Notes under the pieces: model-generated
Database searches by the model: none
Seen by the model: the letters and a program-made list of their open reading frames with translations, nothing else
What the model was told of the DNA's origin: nothing
Program-made: the position numbers and the translations under genes
Part shown: positions 53,921 to 62,632 of the stretch, piece after piece
Numbering within the stretch: position 1 is the first letter of the stretch
Layout of the letters: the number at the start of each line of letters is the position of its first letter
NCBI GenBank assembly: GCA_013285465.1
Contig: CP053449.1
Span: forward strand, 1,946,735 to 2,010,734
Direction of reading: 5' to 3'
Source: Pseudomonadota bacterium
Lineage (GTDB): Bacteria; Pseudomonadota; Alphaproteobacteria; Micavibrionales; CSBR16-224
DNA: 64,000 nucleotides

Positions 53921-55156
53921 ATGAAAAAACTTCTTATTGCAACGACAGCTGTTGCCGGTCTCGCAATGTTTGCGACACCTGCTATGGCTCAAGGCCTGAG
54001 CCTTGACCTCGGCGGTTTCTATCGCGGTTACGCGCTGAACATCGATGACGATGCTCCGGCTGGTGTAAACGTACGTGATCTCGACCTGCGCCATGATTCA
54101 GAAGTTTACTTCACAGGTGAAGTAACGCTGGATAACGGCCTGACGGTTGGTGTTCACAACGAAATCGACCTCGGTCACGAAAGCAACGCTGCTGCAGGTG
54201 TTCCGCCTGCTGGTCAGGCTGGTCAGTTCGATGACACAACGGACGAAACCTATGCATACTTCTCCGGTAACTGGGGTCGTGTAAATCTGGGTCGTGAAGA
54301 TGGTGCACAATACCTGTTGCAGGTTGCTGCTCCTTCTGCTGACAGCAACATTGACGGTCTGCGTCAATACTTCAGCGGCAAAAACTTCTTCGGTGCTGAT
54401 CGCCTGTCCGCTCTGGCTATCAACGGCTGGACGCCGTTTGCCGGTGGTGTTATCAACGGTAACGCCAACACAAAAGGCTATGACTATGCCAACGACATGG
54501 GTCGTTACGCGAACAAGCTGACCTACTTCACGCCGAAATTCAACGGTTTCCAAGCTGGTGTAACATATGCTCCGGAAATGACGGATGGTGTTAAGTCCAT
54601 CAATAACGGTGTTGGCGGTATGGCAACAGATGCTGATGCAGGTCACTTTGAAGACCTGTGGGAAATTGCTGCACGTTGGGACGGTGAGTTCAACGGTGTT
54701 GGCCTGAGCTTCGGTGCCGGTTACGGTCATGCCAGCCTTGAAGTTGCTGGTGCAGGTGCTCTGCCGGGTACGAACACATTTGATGATCGTACACAGTGGA
54801 ACGTTTCCGCTGCTGCTACATGGAACCAGTTCAGTGCCGGTGTTGTCTACAAAGACGACAACCACGGTCTGACAGGTGGTGCCGGTAGCTTTGACCAAGA
54901 AAACACATGGGTTGTTGGTCTGGCATGGGATAACGGCCCGTGGCATGCCGGTGCATCTTACCTGAACTCTGACTACGAATTCACGGGTGCAACCGATGTT
55001 GAATACGATCGCTTCACAGTTGGTGGCGGTTACGAATTCGGCCCGGGCATGAGCTTCCGTGGTGCAGTTGCCTTCGGTAGCCACGACAACAATGTCGCTG
55101 CTGCTGATAACCGTGACTTCACGCAAGTTACTCTGGGTACAGAAGTTAACTTCTAA
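53921..55156 (+). CDS. Outer-membrane porin
   Basis: The 411-residue product has a textbook signal peptide (KKLLIATTAVAGLAMFATPAMA), a beta-barrel-like body with many aromatic/Gly alternations (YRGYALNIDDDAPAG, FTGEVTLDNGLTVGVHNEIDL, AYFSGNWGRVNLGREDG), and a C-terminal Phe after TLGTEVNF. The terminal Phe is the assembly signal of outer-membrane barrels. It resembles the general Porin_4-type proteins of alphaproteobacteria. Codon use is strongly biased to GGT, GCT and GAC/AAC compared with the neighbouring genes, which suggests very high expression rather than transfer. GGAGG is followed by the ATG. A strong terminator ends it and repeats flank it on both sides. Confidence 0.9.
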   Translation: MKKLLIATTAVAGLAMFATPAMAQGLSLDLGGFYRGYALNIDDDAPAGVNVRDLDLRHDSEVYFTGEVTLDNGLTVGVHNEIDLGHESNAAAGVPPAGQAGQFDDTTDETYAYFSGNWGRVNLGREDGAQYLLQVAAPSADSNIDGLRQYFSGKNFFGADRLSALAINGWTPFAGGVINGNANTKGYDYANDMGRYANKLTYFTPKFNGFQAGVTYAPEMTDGVKSINNGVGGMATDADAGHFEDLWEIAARWDGEFNGVGLSFGAGYGHASLEVAGAGALPGTNTFDDRTQWNVSAAATWNQFSAGVVYKDDNHGLTGGAGSFDQENTWVVGLAWDNGPWHAGASYLNSDYEFTGATDVEYDRFTVGGGYEFGPGMSFRGAVAFGSHDNNVAAADNRDFTQVTLGTEVNF

Positions 55157-55186
55157 TCCTTGGATTTGAAGTCTACCAAATACCTG

Positions 55187-55218
55187 AAAGGGCGCGGTTT
55201 ACCGCGCCCTTTCTCTTT
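55187..55218 (+). terminator. Strong intrinsic terminator of the porin gene
   Basis: AAAGGGCGCGGT (55187-55198) and ACCGCGCCCTTT (55201-55212) form a perfect 12-pair stem, followed by CTCTTT. Confidence 0.9.
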
Positions 55219-55232
55219 GCCTACCCCTCCCC

Positions 55233-55311
55233 GTCACGCCCGCGAAAGCGGGAGTCCATACAACGTGCGAAAACGGTAAAGCCGATGGATTCCCGTTTAC
55301 ACGGGTATGAC
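55233..55311 (+). repeat. REP-like double-hairpin repeat, copy C
   Basis: Same double-hairpin unit as copy A (79 bp), right after the porin terminator. The second hairpin is slightly changed (TCCCGTTTACACGGGTATGAC), with one mismatch in the stem. Confidence 0.9.
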
Positions 55312-55338
55312 AGTGGCGGAGACAGCGCCCTTTCCTCC

Positions 55339-55418
55339 GTCACTCCCGCGAAAGCGGGAGTCCATACACAGCCCGCAAACCGCAACAACGCATGGATTCC
55401 CGTTTACACGGGAATGAC
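55339..55418 (+). repeat. REP-like double-hairpin repeat, copy D
   Basis: An 80-bp unit in the same orientation as A-C, 27 bases after copy C. It ends 22 bases before the GIY-YIG gene start. Confidence 0.9.
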
Positions 55419-55439
55419 GGGGCATATAAAATATGCGGT

Positions 55440-55733
55440 ATGAAAAAACAGTTCTTTGTCTACATCCTCGCATCAAAACCATATGGCACATTATATACCG
55501 GCATGACATCAAACCTGCCGCAGAGAATCGCCAAACACCGTGACGTGCTCTATGACGGCTTTACAAAGAAATACGGCATTAAAAAACTTGTCTGGTATGA
55601 AGCACATGACAGTGCCGAGGCCGCAATCATACGCGAAAAACAGATCAAAAAATGGGATCGCAGCTGGAAAATCGCATTAATAGAAAAAGGTAATCCCGCA
55701 TGGCGTGACATGTTTGAGGAAATCTGCGGCTAG
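55440..55733 (+). CDS. GIY-YIG nuclease family protein
   Basis: ATG 55440 gives 97 residues with the GIY-YIG core: FFVYILASKPYGTLYTGMTSNLPQRIAKHR (variant of GIY-x10-YIG), then KYGIKKLVWYEAHDSAEAAIIREKQIKKW with the catalytic Arg/Glu region. The domain is complete for a YhbQ/UPF0213-type single-domain member. Such nucleases are found in DNA repair and in mobile elements. It has no partner domain. Translation from an earlier in-frame codon at 55392 would start inside repeat copy D and is rejected. It lies exactly between repeats D and E. Confidence 0.9.
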   Translation: MKKQFFVYILASKPYGTLYTGMTSNLPQRIAKHRDVLYDGFTKKYGIKKLVWYEAHDSAEAAIIREKQIKKWDRSWKIALIEKGNPAWRDMFEEICG

Positions 55734-55766
55734 AAGCAGCATTTTTACACCTACATCCCCACCACT

Positions 55767-55847
55767 GTCATTCCCGTGCAAACGGGAATCCATGCACTGT
55801 TAAAGCTTCACTAGCCCTGTATGGACTCCCGCTTTCGCGGGAGTGAC
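55767..55847 (-). repeat. REP-like double-hairpin repeat, copy E (inverted)
   Basis: The 81-bp unit is in the opposite orientation to A-D: ATTCCCGTGCAAACGGGAAT comes first and ACTCCCGCTTTCGCGGGAGT second. It closes the repeat/GIY-YIG cluster just before the ABC transporter permease gene. Confidence 0.9.
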
Positions 55848-55872
55848 GAAGAAAATATGATTGCCTTTTTTG

Positions 55873-58437
55873 TCAGTCCTGCCGCAGGAAGACGGCGGGG
55901 CGTACCGACAGGATGCGCCGGATATTCCAGTAACCGATACCCAATGTCAGCGCAATACAAAGCAGTGATATTTCAATCAAGGCGCGGGGATAAAAACGCC
56001 AGTTCAGCTCCATAATGATTTCAAACACGCCATAGGACAGCACACAGCCCAACACGCTTGCGACAATCATCACAACAAAGGCCAGCACGCCGTATTCGAC
56101 CAGAAAAACCCTGCCCAGACGCTGGCGCGTAATGCCCAGAACTTTCAGCACGACGGAATCATACAGCCGCTGCTGCTGGCCTGACAAAATACCGCCCTGC
56201 AAAACCAGCAGACCGACCAGAATGGTCACAACCGCGCCGTAACGTACCGCTTGCGCCACCAGCCCCATAATATCCTGCGCCACGGCCAGAATATCACGCA
56301 GGCGTACGCTGATAATATTCGGGAAATCACGGGCAATACGGTTCTGCAAGTCCAGTTCCTGCTGTTCATCCACCACAACCGTACTGACATAGCTGGCGGG
56401 AAAATCCTCCATCCCTGCGGGAGAAAAGGTCATGGCGAAATTCATCGTAAAACTGGACCAGTTAATATCGCGGATATTGGCGACACGCGCCGTGACTTCC
56501 TCCCCGAAAATATCCACCGTCAGCGTATCGCCGACATGCATATCAAAGGCTTGCGCCACATCCATCGAAACCGAGACCAGAGGCGGACCGCGGTAATCGC
56601 TTGCCCACCATGTTCCTTCCACAAATGTGCCATATCCCGGATCCTCCGCCGCATAGGTGAAACGGCGGTCACCGCGCATCACCCATGCATGCTGGGGACG
56701 GACAAGCGCCTGCTGTGCCGCCATGCCTTTAGCACGCACGACACGCCCGTTAATGACCGGCAGAATACGCGGCAGCTCTGCCGAAGAGGTTGATGCCACA
56801 GCCTCTAAAAAGCCGTCTTTTTGATCCGGCTGCACATCCAGAAAGTAAAAAGCCGGCATGGCTTCATGCGCATCACGTTCCAGCACCTGCGCGAAATTGG
56901 CCTGCAGCATCGCAATCATCACCATCACCGCCATACCAAAGCCCATCGACATCATCACAGAGGTTGTCGTATTGCCCGGGCGGTATAAATTAACGATGGC
57001 CATGCGCAAAGACGGTTTGTTGCGTATCCGTATCTTGCGGGCAAGACTGCGGATTGTTTCGGACAGCAGCAGAAACACAATCAGCGATGTAAAAGAGAAA
57101 TACAGGAAATACTGCACAATATGCTTTTCCGGCACGGTTGCGAAAATCAAGGCAATCAGCGCCGCCCCCATAACGGCAATCACAGCGGCATAGCGGAATT
57201 CCGGCAATCCCGGTGCCGGAGAGACACGACTGCGGAACAAATCCGCCGCACGCACGCGGCAGGCCTTTGCCACAGGCCAGATCACAAACATAAAACTGAT
57301 CAAAAAGCCGTATACGGCCGCCTGTACCAGAATATCAGGATAAATGCCGATTGCCTGCGCCGTCAGGTCAAGCCGCCCCGCCAGCAGCGGCATCACAAAT
57401 TGCGGCACTGCCGCCCCCAGCAGCAATCCCGCCGCAATACCCGGCACAGCCACCAGCAGCATCTGGATAAGATAAGTGCGGAAAATCACTTCCTGCGCCC
57501 CGCCAAGGCATTTCAAGGCGGCAATCACCCCGTATTTCCGCTGCAGATAGGCCGTTGTTGCATTGCCGATACCGATACCGCCGATCAGCAAGGCTGTCAG
57601 CCCCATTAATGTCAGGAAGATATTCAGACGCTCCACGGCACGGCGCAGCCCCGGCGCGGCATCGGGAAAGCTGTAGACGCGCCAGCTTTCTTCACGCGGT
57701 GCCGTCGCCGCCAGTTCCGCCTTTTTTTGTTCCAGTTGCTGTAGCGTCTGCGCGCCCGGCAAAGCCAGCCGGTGATGGTAATAAAGCAGATTGCCGAAAC
57801 CGTGAAAGCCGCTTTCCTCTACCGCATCCAGCGCAATCATCACCCGCGGCGCAATCGCATAACGCGTCGTGCCAAGCCTGTCGGGTTCATGCCGTATCAG
57901 CGCATTGACGCGAAACCGTTCCGTACCGATACGCAGGATTTCGCCAACGGACAGGCCCAGCCGCTCCAGCGCTTCTGCCTCCACAGCCGTACCGCGTAAA
58001 TTTTCCGTGCCGCTGCGATCTGTAATCTCCTGCGGGGTTTTCTCCAGCAGATTTCCTGCGCCATCGGTAAACACCACCCGTCCGTAAAGCGGGTAAGCCG
58101 CGTCGAAAGCCTTCAATTCCGCCAGCATGGAGGCATCCTCCGCGCCGCTGCGGATCATCGTATGGGTCTCCAGACTGACGGTCAGGCGACCAAAATTCCG
58201 CAGTTGTTCCTGCATCTCCGCCGAGACCGGAACGCCCATTGTGCGCACCGACAAATCGCCACCCAGAATCTGCCGTCCGTCACGGCTGAGGCTGTCCAGC
58301 AGGCTGCGTGACAATGACTGCACCGCCGCGATTGCCGCCACCCCCAGCACAAGACACAGCAGCAGAATGCGGAAATGATGGAAACCGCTTTTCATCTCGC
58401 GCAGGGCAAAACGGAAAGCCAGAGCCGTATTTCTCAT
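55873..58437 (-). CDS. ABC transporter permease, FtsX/YbbP family
   Basis: The 854 residues have one N-terminal membrane helix and two large soluble/periplasmic parts separated by clusters of three to four hydrophobic segments, typical of the ten-helix YbbP-type permeases. Both FtsX-like blocks are visible (LMGLTALLIGGIGIGNATTAYLQRKYGVIAALKCLGGA, and near the end VLKVLGITRQRLGRVFLVEYGVLAFVVM). It partners the ATPase gene that overlaps it by four bases. In E. coli ybbA-ybbP sit next to tesA. Here the same three functions are adjacent, with the esterase divergent. Confidence 0.9.
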   Translation of the reverse strand: MRNTALAFRFALREMKSGFHHFRILLLCLVLGVAAIAAVQSLSRSLLDSLSRDGRQILGGDLSVRTMGVPVSAEMQEQLRNFGRLTVSLETHTMIRSGAEDASMLAELKAFDAAYPLYGRVVFTDGAGNLLEKTPQEITDRSGTENLRGTAVEAEALERLGLSVGEILRIGTERFRVNALIRHEPDRLGTTRYAIAPRVMIALDAVEESGFHGFGNLLYYHHRLALPGAQTLQQLEQKKAELAATAPREESWRVYSFPDAAPGLRRAVERLNIFLTLMGLTALLIGGIGIGNATTAYLQRKYGVIAALKCLGGAQEVIFRTYLIQMLLVAVPGIAAGLLLGAAVPQFVMPLLAGRLDLTAQAIGIYPDILVQAAVYGFLISFMFVIWPVAKACRVRAADLFRSRVSPAPGLPEFRYAAVIAVMGAALIALIFATVPEKHIVQYFLYFSFTSLIVFLLLSETIRSLARKIRIRNKPSLRMAIVNLYRPGNTTTSVMMSMGFGMAVMVMIAMLQANFAQVLERDAHEAMPAFYFLDVQPDQKDGFLEAVASTSSAELPRILPVINGRVVRAKGMAAQQALVRPQHAWVMRGDRRFTYAAEDPGYGTFVEGTWWASDYRGPPLVSVSMDVAQAFDMHVGDTLTVDIFGEEVTARVANIRDINWSSFTMNFAMTFSPAGMEDFPASYVSTVVVDEQQELDLQNRIARDFPNIISVRLRDILAVAQDIMGLVAQAVRYGAVVTILVGLLVLQGGILSGQQQRLYDSVVLKVLGITRQRLGRVFLVEYGVLAFVVMIVASVLGCVLSYGVFEIIMELNWRFYPRALIEISLLCIALTLGIGYWNIRRILSVRPAVFLRQD

Positions 58438-59114
58438 TGATGCAGCACCCCGTCAGCGATGGTCACAATGCGGTCACAGCGTTCGGCCAGCGCGGTATCA
58501 TGCGTGACCAAAATCAGCGTCGTGCCCTTGCTTTTGGCCAGATCAAACAGTAATTCGATGACTTTATGGCCGGTTGTCTGGTCAAGATTTCCTGTCGGCT
58601 CATCCGCCAGCAGCAGCGCGGGTTCCGTCACGAAAGCCCGCGCCAATGCCACGCGCTGCTGCTCTCCGCCCGATAGCTGCGCAGGGTAATGTGTCAGCCT
58701 GTGGCCGAGCCCGACCTTCTCCAAGGCGTTTTCAGCCTTTTTAAAAGCCGCAGAATCATGCGCAAATTCCAGCGGAACAGCCACATTTTCCAGCGCCGTC
58801 ATCGTCGGGATCAGATGAAAGCTTTGAAATACAATGCCGATATTTTTCTGGCGAAAGCCCGTCAGCGCATCTTCGCCCATGCCGGAGAGCTCCTCCCCCG
58901 CAATTGTGATCGTGCCTGCGCTGGGCTTTTCAAGACCGCCCAACAGCATCAGCAGGCTGGTTTTTCCCGCGCCGGACGGACCGACAATGCTGACGCTTTC
59001 GCCTTTTTTGACATCCAGATTGACATCTTTCAGAATTCTCACCTCTCCCGCTTCACTTTTCAGGGATAAGAAGATATCCTTAAGAGAGATAAAGAGTGTT
59101 TTTTGTCTGCCCAT
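58434..59114 (-). CDS. ABC transporter ATP-binding protein (YbbA-like)
   Basis: The 226 residues carry Walker A SIVGPSGAGKTSLLMLLGG, Q-loop VFQSFHLIPTMTALENV, signature LSGGEQQRVALARA, Walker B LLLADEPTGNLD and the switch histidine in ILVTHD. The MacB/LolD/YbbA subfamily fits the FtsX-type permease downstream. It works as a homodimer at the inner face of the membrane. Its stop overlaps the permease start (ATGA). Confidence 0.93.
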   Translation of the reverse strand: MGRQKTLFISLKDIFLSLKSEAGEVRILKDVNLDVKKGESVSIVGPSGAGKTSLLMLLGGLEKPSAGTITIAGEELSGMGEDALTGFRQKNIGIVFQSFHLIPTMTALENVAVPLEFAHDSAAFKKAENALEKVGLGHRLTHYPAQLSGGEQQRVALARAFVTEPALLLADEPTGNLDQTTGHKVIELLFDLAKSKGTTLILVTHDTALAERCDRIVTIADGVLHQ

Positions 59115-59149
59115 CGCAACCCTCGTAATGCCCCGGAAAGTTTTATTTT

Positions 59150-59875
59150 ATGACAACCCGTTTTTTGATGACCGCCCTTATAACTTTGTACCTTGTTTCC
59201 GCACCTTTTGGCAACCAAGCCCATGCGGAAGGGGCAAAAAAGGAAACGGTTTTTCGTATTCTGGTTCTGGGCGACAGCCTTGTATCGGGATACGGCATTT
59301 CCAAAGAGGAAGCCTATCCCGCCGTATTGGAAGCAAAATTTCGCCAGAACGGTTATCCTGTCAAGGTCATCAATGGCGGGAAATCAGGCGATACCGCCCT
59401 TGCCGGCTTTAACCGCCTGCCCTTTCATTTAAAGCAAAATCCGGACCTTGTCGTCATCGTCCTCGGCGCCAATGACGCCTTAAAAGGGCTTGAGCCCGGC
59501 GGTGCCTATGCCGCCATCGAGAAAGTCATCAAACTTTTACAATCCCAGCGCATACAACCCGTCTTGATGGGGATCAAATCGCCGCGCAATCTTGGTGACG
59601 CTTATGCGAAGAAATTCGACAGTATCTACCCCATTCTGGCACAGCGTTATAATGTGCCGTTTTACCCGTTCTTTCTCGACGGCATCGCCTTAAAGCCGGA
59701 ATATAATCTGAGTGACCGCGTGCACCCCAATCCGGACGGCGTGCGCGTTCTTGTCCAGAACACCTCGCCTTTCCTGATGAATATCGTGTATCAGATGCTG
59801 ATGAGCATGTATGCGCCACAACAGCAACAGCAAGCTCAGCCGGAAGACATGAAAGAAAAAACAGTGTCCGAATAA
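59150..59875 (+). CDS. SGNH-family arylesterase/lysophospholipase (TesA-like)
   Basis: The 241 residues have a signal peptide (FLMTALITLYLVSAPFGNQAHA) and the SGNH blocks. Block I is ILVLGDSLVSGYG with the catalytic serine. Block II glycine lies in INGGKSGDTALAG. Block III asparagine is in VIVLGANDAL. Block V is LSDRVHPNPDGVR with Asp and His. It is a periplasmic acyl hydrolase similar to TesA. It is divergent from the ABC ATPase; this gene set is often conserved. A Gln-rich end (PQQQQQAQPED) is present. Confidence 0.93.
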   Translation: MTTRFLMTALITLYLVSAPFGNQAHAEGAKKETVFRILVLGDSLVSGYGISKEEAYPAVLEAKFRQNGYPVKVINGGKSGDTALAGFNRLPFHLKQNPDLVVIVLGANDALKGLEPGGAYAAIEKVIKLLQSQRIQPVLMGIKSPRNLGDAYAKKFDSIYPILAQRYNVPFYPFFLDGIALKPEYNLSDRVHPNPDGVRVLVQNTSPFLMNIVYQMLMSMYAPQQQQQAQPEDMKEKTVSE

Positions 59876-59893
59876 GGGAACACAGCAATTTTT

Positions 59894-59930
59894 AACCCCC
59901 GCTTCCCTTACCGGAAAGCGGGGGTTTCTT
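59894..59930 (+). terminator. Intrinsic terminator, tesA-like gene
   Basis: AACCCCCGCTT (59894-59904) and AAGCGGGGGTT (59916-59926) form a perfect 11-pair stem, followed by TCTTTATC. It may serve both the esterase gene and, on the minus strand, the convergent gene at 59971-60603. Confidence 0.85.
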
Positions 59931-59970
59931 TATCGTCCCGTTTTTTCGCTTTTATTTTATGCAGCAGGCA

Positions 59971-60603
59971 TTAACGCTTATAGGCAACCATCTGCCCTGC
60001 CTGCTGAATGGCTTGATGCATTGTCTGCCCTTCACCAAAACCCAATCCTGACACATTGTTGCGGCTCAACTTGTCCAGCGTCTTTTGCGTTTCCGCCAGA
60101 ATGCTCAGCTGATGGCGCGCTTCCCGCTCGGTCATAAAGCTGTGCTGTGCGGCACGGCGCATCGGTCCCGCTTTCATCGTATCGACAATCACCTGCACAT
60201 TTTTGCGCCCCTGCGGATACATGCTCAAAATAAAAGGGGTCCGCAAATTCCGCTGCCCCTCTGCACTCATCTCTCCCATCATCAGAAGTCCGCTGAACAT
60301 GGATGACAGTGTATCGCCCGACAAAAGCCCGCCCATTGACGACAGCGTATCAGACGGGAAACACGTATCCAGCAGAAAACCGAAAAACATCTGTTCCAGC
60401 GCCATCAAACCGAAAATTTCCAGATCACCGTCATTTGCAGGCTGTTGTGCCTTGCTGTCTTGCGGTTGTTGCGCGCTGCGCAATTGCTTTTGCAAAACAA
60501 CGATTTCACGTTTGACGTAGTCCTGCAATTTGCGGATCGGCATATCGGATAAATCTTCCGTTTTGCGCTGCTTGGTGCTGTGTTGTTTGAAAAGCGTAAT
60601 CAT
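59971..60603 (-). CDS. Hypothetical protein, 210 residues
   Basis: I recognise no family. The N-terminal ~65 residues are basic and helical (MPIRKLQDYVKREIVVLQKQL). A moderately hydrophobic middle follows (FGLMALEQMFFGFLLDTCFPSDTLSSMGGLLSGDTLSSMFSGLLMMG) with two near-identical SxGDTLSSM stretches. The C-terminal half is helical and Gln-rich (TEREARHQLSILAETQKTLDKLSRN, QAIQQAGQMVAYKR). It is not clearly membrane-spanning. It converges on the esterase gene and lies alone. Confidence 0.6.
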   Translation of the reverse strand: MITLFKQHSTKQRKTEDLSDMPIRKLQDYVKREIVVLQKQLRSAQQPQDSKAQQPANDGDLEIFGLMALEQMFFGFLLDTCFPSDTLSSMGGLLSGDTLSSMFSGLLMMGEMSAEGQRNLRTPFILSMYPQGRKNVQVIVDTMKAGPMRRAAQHSFMTEREARHQLSILAETQKTLDKLSRNNVSGLGFGEGQTMHQAIQQAGQMVAYKR

Positions 60604-60750
60604 GTGACTGTTTTATTCCCTGTTCTTATGTCTTGCGTTTTATGTTATATCGGGAATATGAAAAAATAATTAATCGCAAAAAACTTTTGCCAAAAACCCT
60701 TGAATCCTATAGTTTTTTGATATGAAGAAATTTTTATCGGCCTAAAAATT

Positions 60751-61572
60751 ATGACGAATCACGCCGGACAAAGAACAAGTGTTGATCCCGAAGAAGTTGC
60801 CTCTTTCGGTGCGCAGGCGCATAGCTGGTGGGATGAAAACGGACCGTTCAAGCCGCTGCATAAACTCTCTCCGCTACGGCTACAATATATCCGCACGCAA
60901 ATCTGCGCGCATTTTACCCGCGACCCCGCATCACTGGATGCCCTGAAAGCTCTGGATATTCTGGATATCGGCTGCGGCGGCGGTCTGGTCAGTGAGCCGC
61001 TGGCACGCGCGGGCGCGATTGTCACAGGCATTGACGCTGCGGAGGAAAATATCGCAATCGCCAGGGAACATGCCGCGGAAACCGGATTTTCACCCAAACA
61101 GCTTTCCTATCAAGCCGTCACAGCGGAAGCGCTGCTGAAAACGGGCAAAAAACGCTATGATGTTGTGCTGGCTTTGGAAATTGTGGAACATGTCGCGGAT
61201 CTGCCGTTTTTTGTTGAAACAGCGGCAAAACTGGTCAAACCGGGCGGCATCATTGTTTTTTCGACCCTGAACCGCACGCCGCGCAGCTTTGCTCTTGGCA
61301 TTGTTGCCGCCGAATATCTGCTGCGCTGGGTTCCGCGCGGCACGCATCAATGGAAAAAATTCGTACGCCCGTCCGAGCTGGCGGGACATCTGCGCGCAGC
61401 CGGTTTTTCCGCGACAGATATCACGGGCATGAGCTATAATCCGCTGGAAGACCGCTTTGCCTTAAATCCGCGCGACATTGCCGTCAATTATTTCCTGACG
61501 GCCGCCGCCCCGCAAAACAACAAGAACAGCAAGGACACAAAACGTGCCGCCAAGCGCAAAAAAACAGTATAA
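60751..61572 (+). CDS. ubiG: Bifunctional 3-demethylubiquinol/2-polyprenyl-6-hydroxyphenol methyltransferase UbiG
   Basis: UbiG carries out both O-methylations in ubiquinone synthesis. The 273 residues begin with the diagnostic EEVASFGAQAHSWWDENGPFKPLHKLSPLRLQYI block. The SAM-binding motif is LDILDIGCGGGLVSEPLARAG. Later come LALEIVEHVADLPFFVE, GGIIVFSTLNRTPRSF and VPRGTHQWKKFVRPSEL. A Lys-rich tail ends the protein. It overlaps the next gene by 29 bases. Confidence 0.95.
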   Translation: MTNHAGQRTSVDPEEVASFGAQAHSWWDENGPFKPLHKLSPLRLQYIRTQICAHFTRDPASLDALKALDILDIGCGGGLVSEPLARAGAIVTGIDAAEENIAIAREHAAETGFSPKQLSYQAVTAEALLKTGKKRYDVVLALEIVEHVADLPFFVETAAKLVKPGGIIVFSTLNRTPRSFALGIVAAEYLLRWVPRGTHQWKKFVRPSELAGHLRAAGFSATDITGMSYNPLEDRFALNPRDIAVNYFLTAAAPQNNKNSKDTKRAAKRKKTV

Positions 61573-62632
61573 CGTCTCGGTAAGAGCGCTCCAGCTTCCG
61601 CTCGGCTTTCTAGCGCTGGGGCTGTTTGTCTATCTGCTGGTAAAGGCGAAAACCATTATTCTGCCGCTGTTTATGGCGGTCGGTATCTGGTATCTGATCA
61701 ATGCGATTGCCAAACCGATTATGAATTTCCGTATCGGCGGCAGGAAACTGCCCGGTTTTATCTGCTATGCCGCCTCCATCGCGCTGCTGATTTTCGCCAT
61801 TTACATGATTACCGGCCTTGTCAGCCGCAATATTGACAATGTTGTCAAACGCGCGCCGCATTATCAGCAGAATCTTGAAATGATGTTTACCAAAACCGTT
61901 GAGAAGCTGCATCTTGAAAATCCGCTCAGCATCAAGGATATGGCGGGGTATTTCGATATCGGACGTATTCTGCGTGATCTCGCCGGAACTTTTACCGGCC
62001 TTGCGGGAACGGCCTTTGTCGTTTTTGTTTATGTCGCTTTTCTATTATACGAACAGCGTACCTTTGACCGGAAAATAGCGGGAATCTCCTCATCCCGTGC
62101 GCAGGAAAAGCGCATCCGTTCCATTCTGCGCAGTATCGACACCAAAATCCGTACCTATCTGGGCGTCAAAACCTTTGTCAGCGCCCTGACAGGGTTGATC
62201 AGTTTTGGAATCATGAAATGGGTCGGAGTCGATTTTGCCGATTTCTGGGGATTGATTATCTTTTTCCTGAATTTCATCCCGATGCTGGGATCCATCGTTG
62301 CCGTTATTTTCCCTGCCCTGCTGACGCTGGTGCAGTTTGATACGATCGGGCCGTTTCTGGTGATTGCCATCGGCTTGACGGGAACGCAGATCGCCATCGG
62401 CAACTTTCTTGATCCGCGTATGATGGGGCAGTCGCTGAACTTAAGCCCGATTGTCATCCTGACATCGCTGGCGACATGGGGCACGATCTGGGGCATTCCG
62501 GGCATGTTTCTGTCCATCCCGATCATGGTGATTGTTACCATCACATTGTCGCAATTCCGTGCCACGCGTCCGATTGCCATCCTGCTCTCGGAAAAAGGCC
62601 AGCTGAGCAAGCTGGATGCCGATCCTGCCTAA
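61544..62632 (+). CDS. AI-2E family transporter (PF01594 type)
   Basis: The 362 residues start at GTG 61544, with AAGGAC eight bases upstream, and overlap ubiG by 29 bases. About eight hydrophobic segments are visible. The first pair (LPLGFLALGLFVYLLVKAKTIILPLFMAVGIWYLINAI) and the end region (NFIPMLGSIVAVIFPALLTLVQF, GTQIAIGNFLDPRMMGQSLNLSPIVILTSL) follow the PerM/YdiK/TqsA pattern. Members move diverse small molecules, including AI-2 or protons/sodium; the substrate is unknown. The 3' end meets the minus-strand gene at 62629. Confidence 0.9.
   Translation: MPPSAKKQYNVSVRALQLPLGFLALGLFVYLLVKAKTIILPLFMAVGIWYLINAIAKPIMNFRIGGRKLPGFICYAASIALLIFAIYMITGLVSRNIDNVVKRAPHYQQNLEMMFTKTVEKLHLENPLSIKDMAGYFDIGRILRDLAGTFTGLAGTAFVVFVYVAFLLYEQRTFDRKIAGISSSRAQEKRIRSILRSIDTKIRTYLGVKTFVSALTGLISFGIMKWVGVDFADFWGLIIFFLNFIPMLGSIVAVIFPALLTLVQFDTIGPFLVIAIGLTGTQIAIGNFLDPRMMGQSLNLSPIVILTSLATWGTIWGIPGMFLSIPIMVIVTITLSQFRATRPIAILLSEKGQLSKLDADPA

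Noticed and set aside
54098-55126. Long antisense open frame (342 codons) over the porin gene
   Set aside because: A by-product of the porin's biased codons; the protein is rich in Cys/Thr/Val and has no start context.
53553-55847. Possible CRISPR array
   Set aside because: The five repeats are unevenly spaced and in mixed orientation, each is itself a double hairpin, and a porin gene lies between them.
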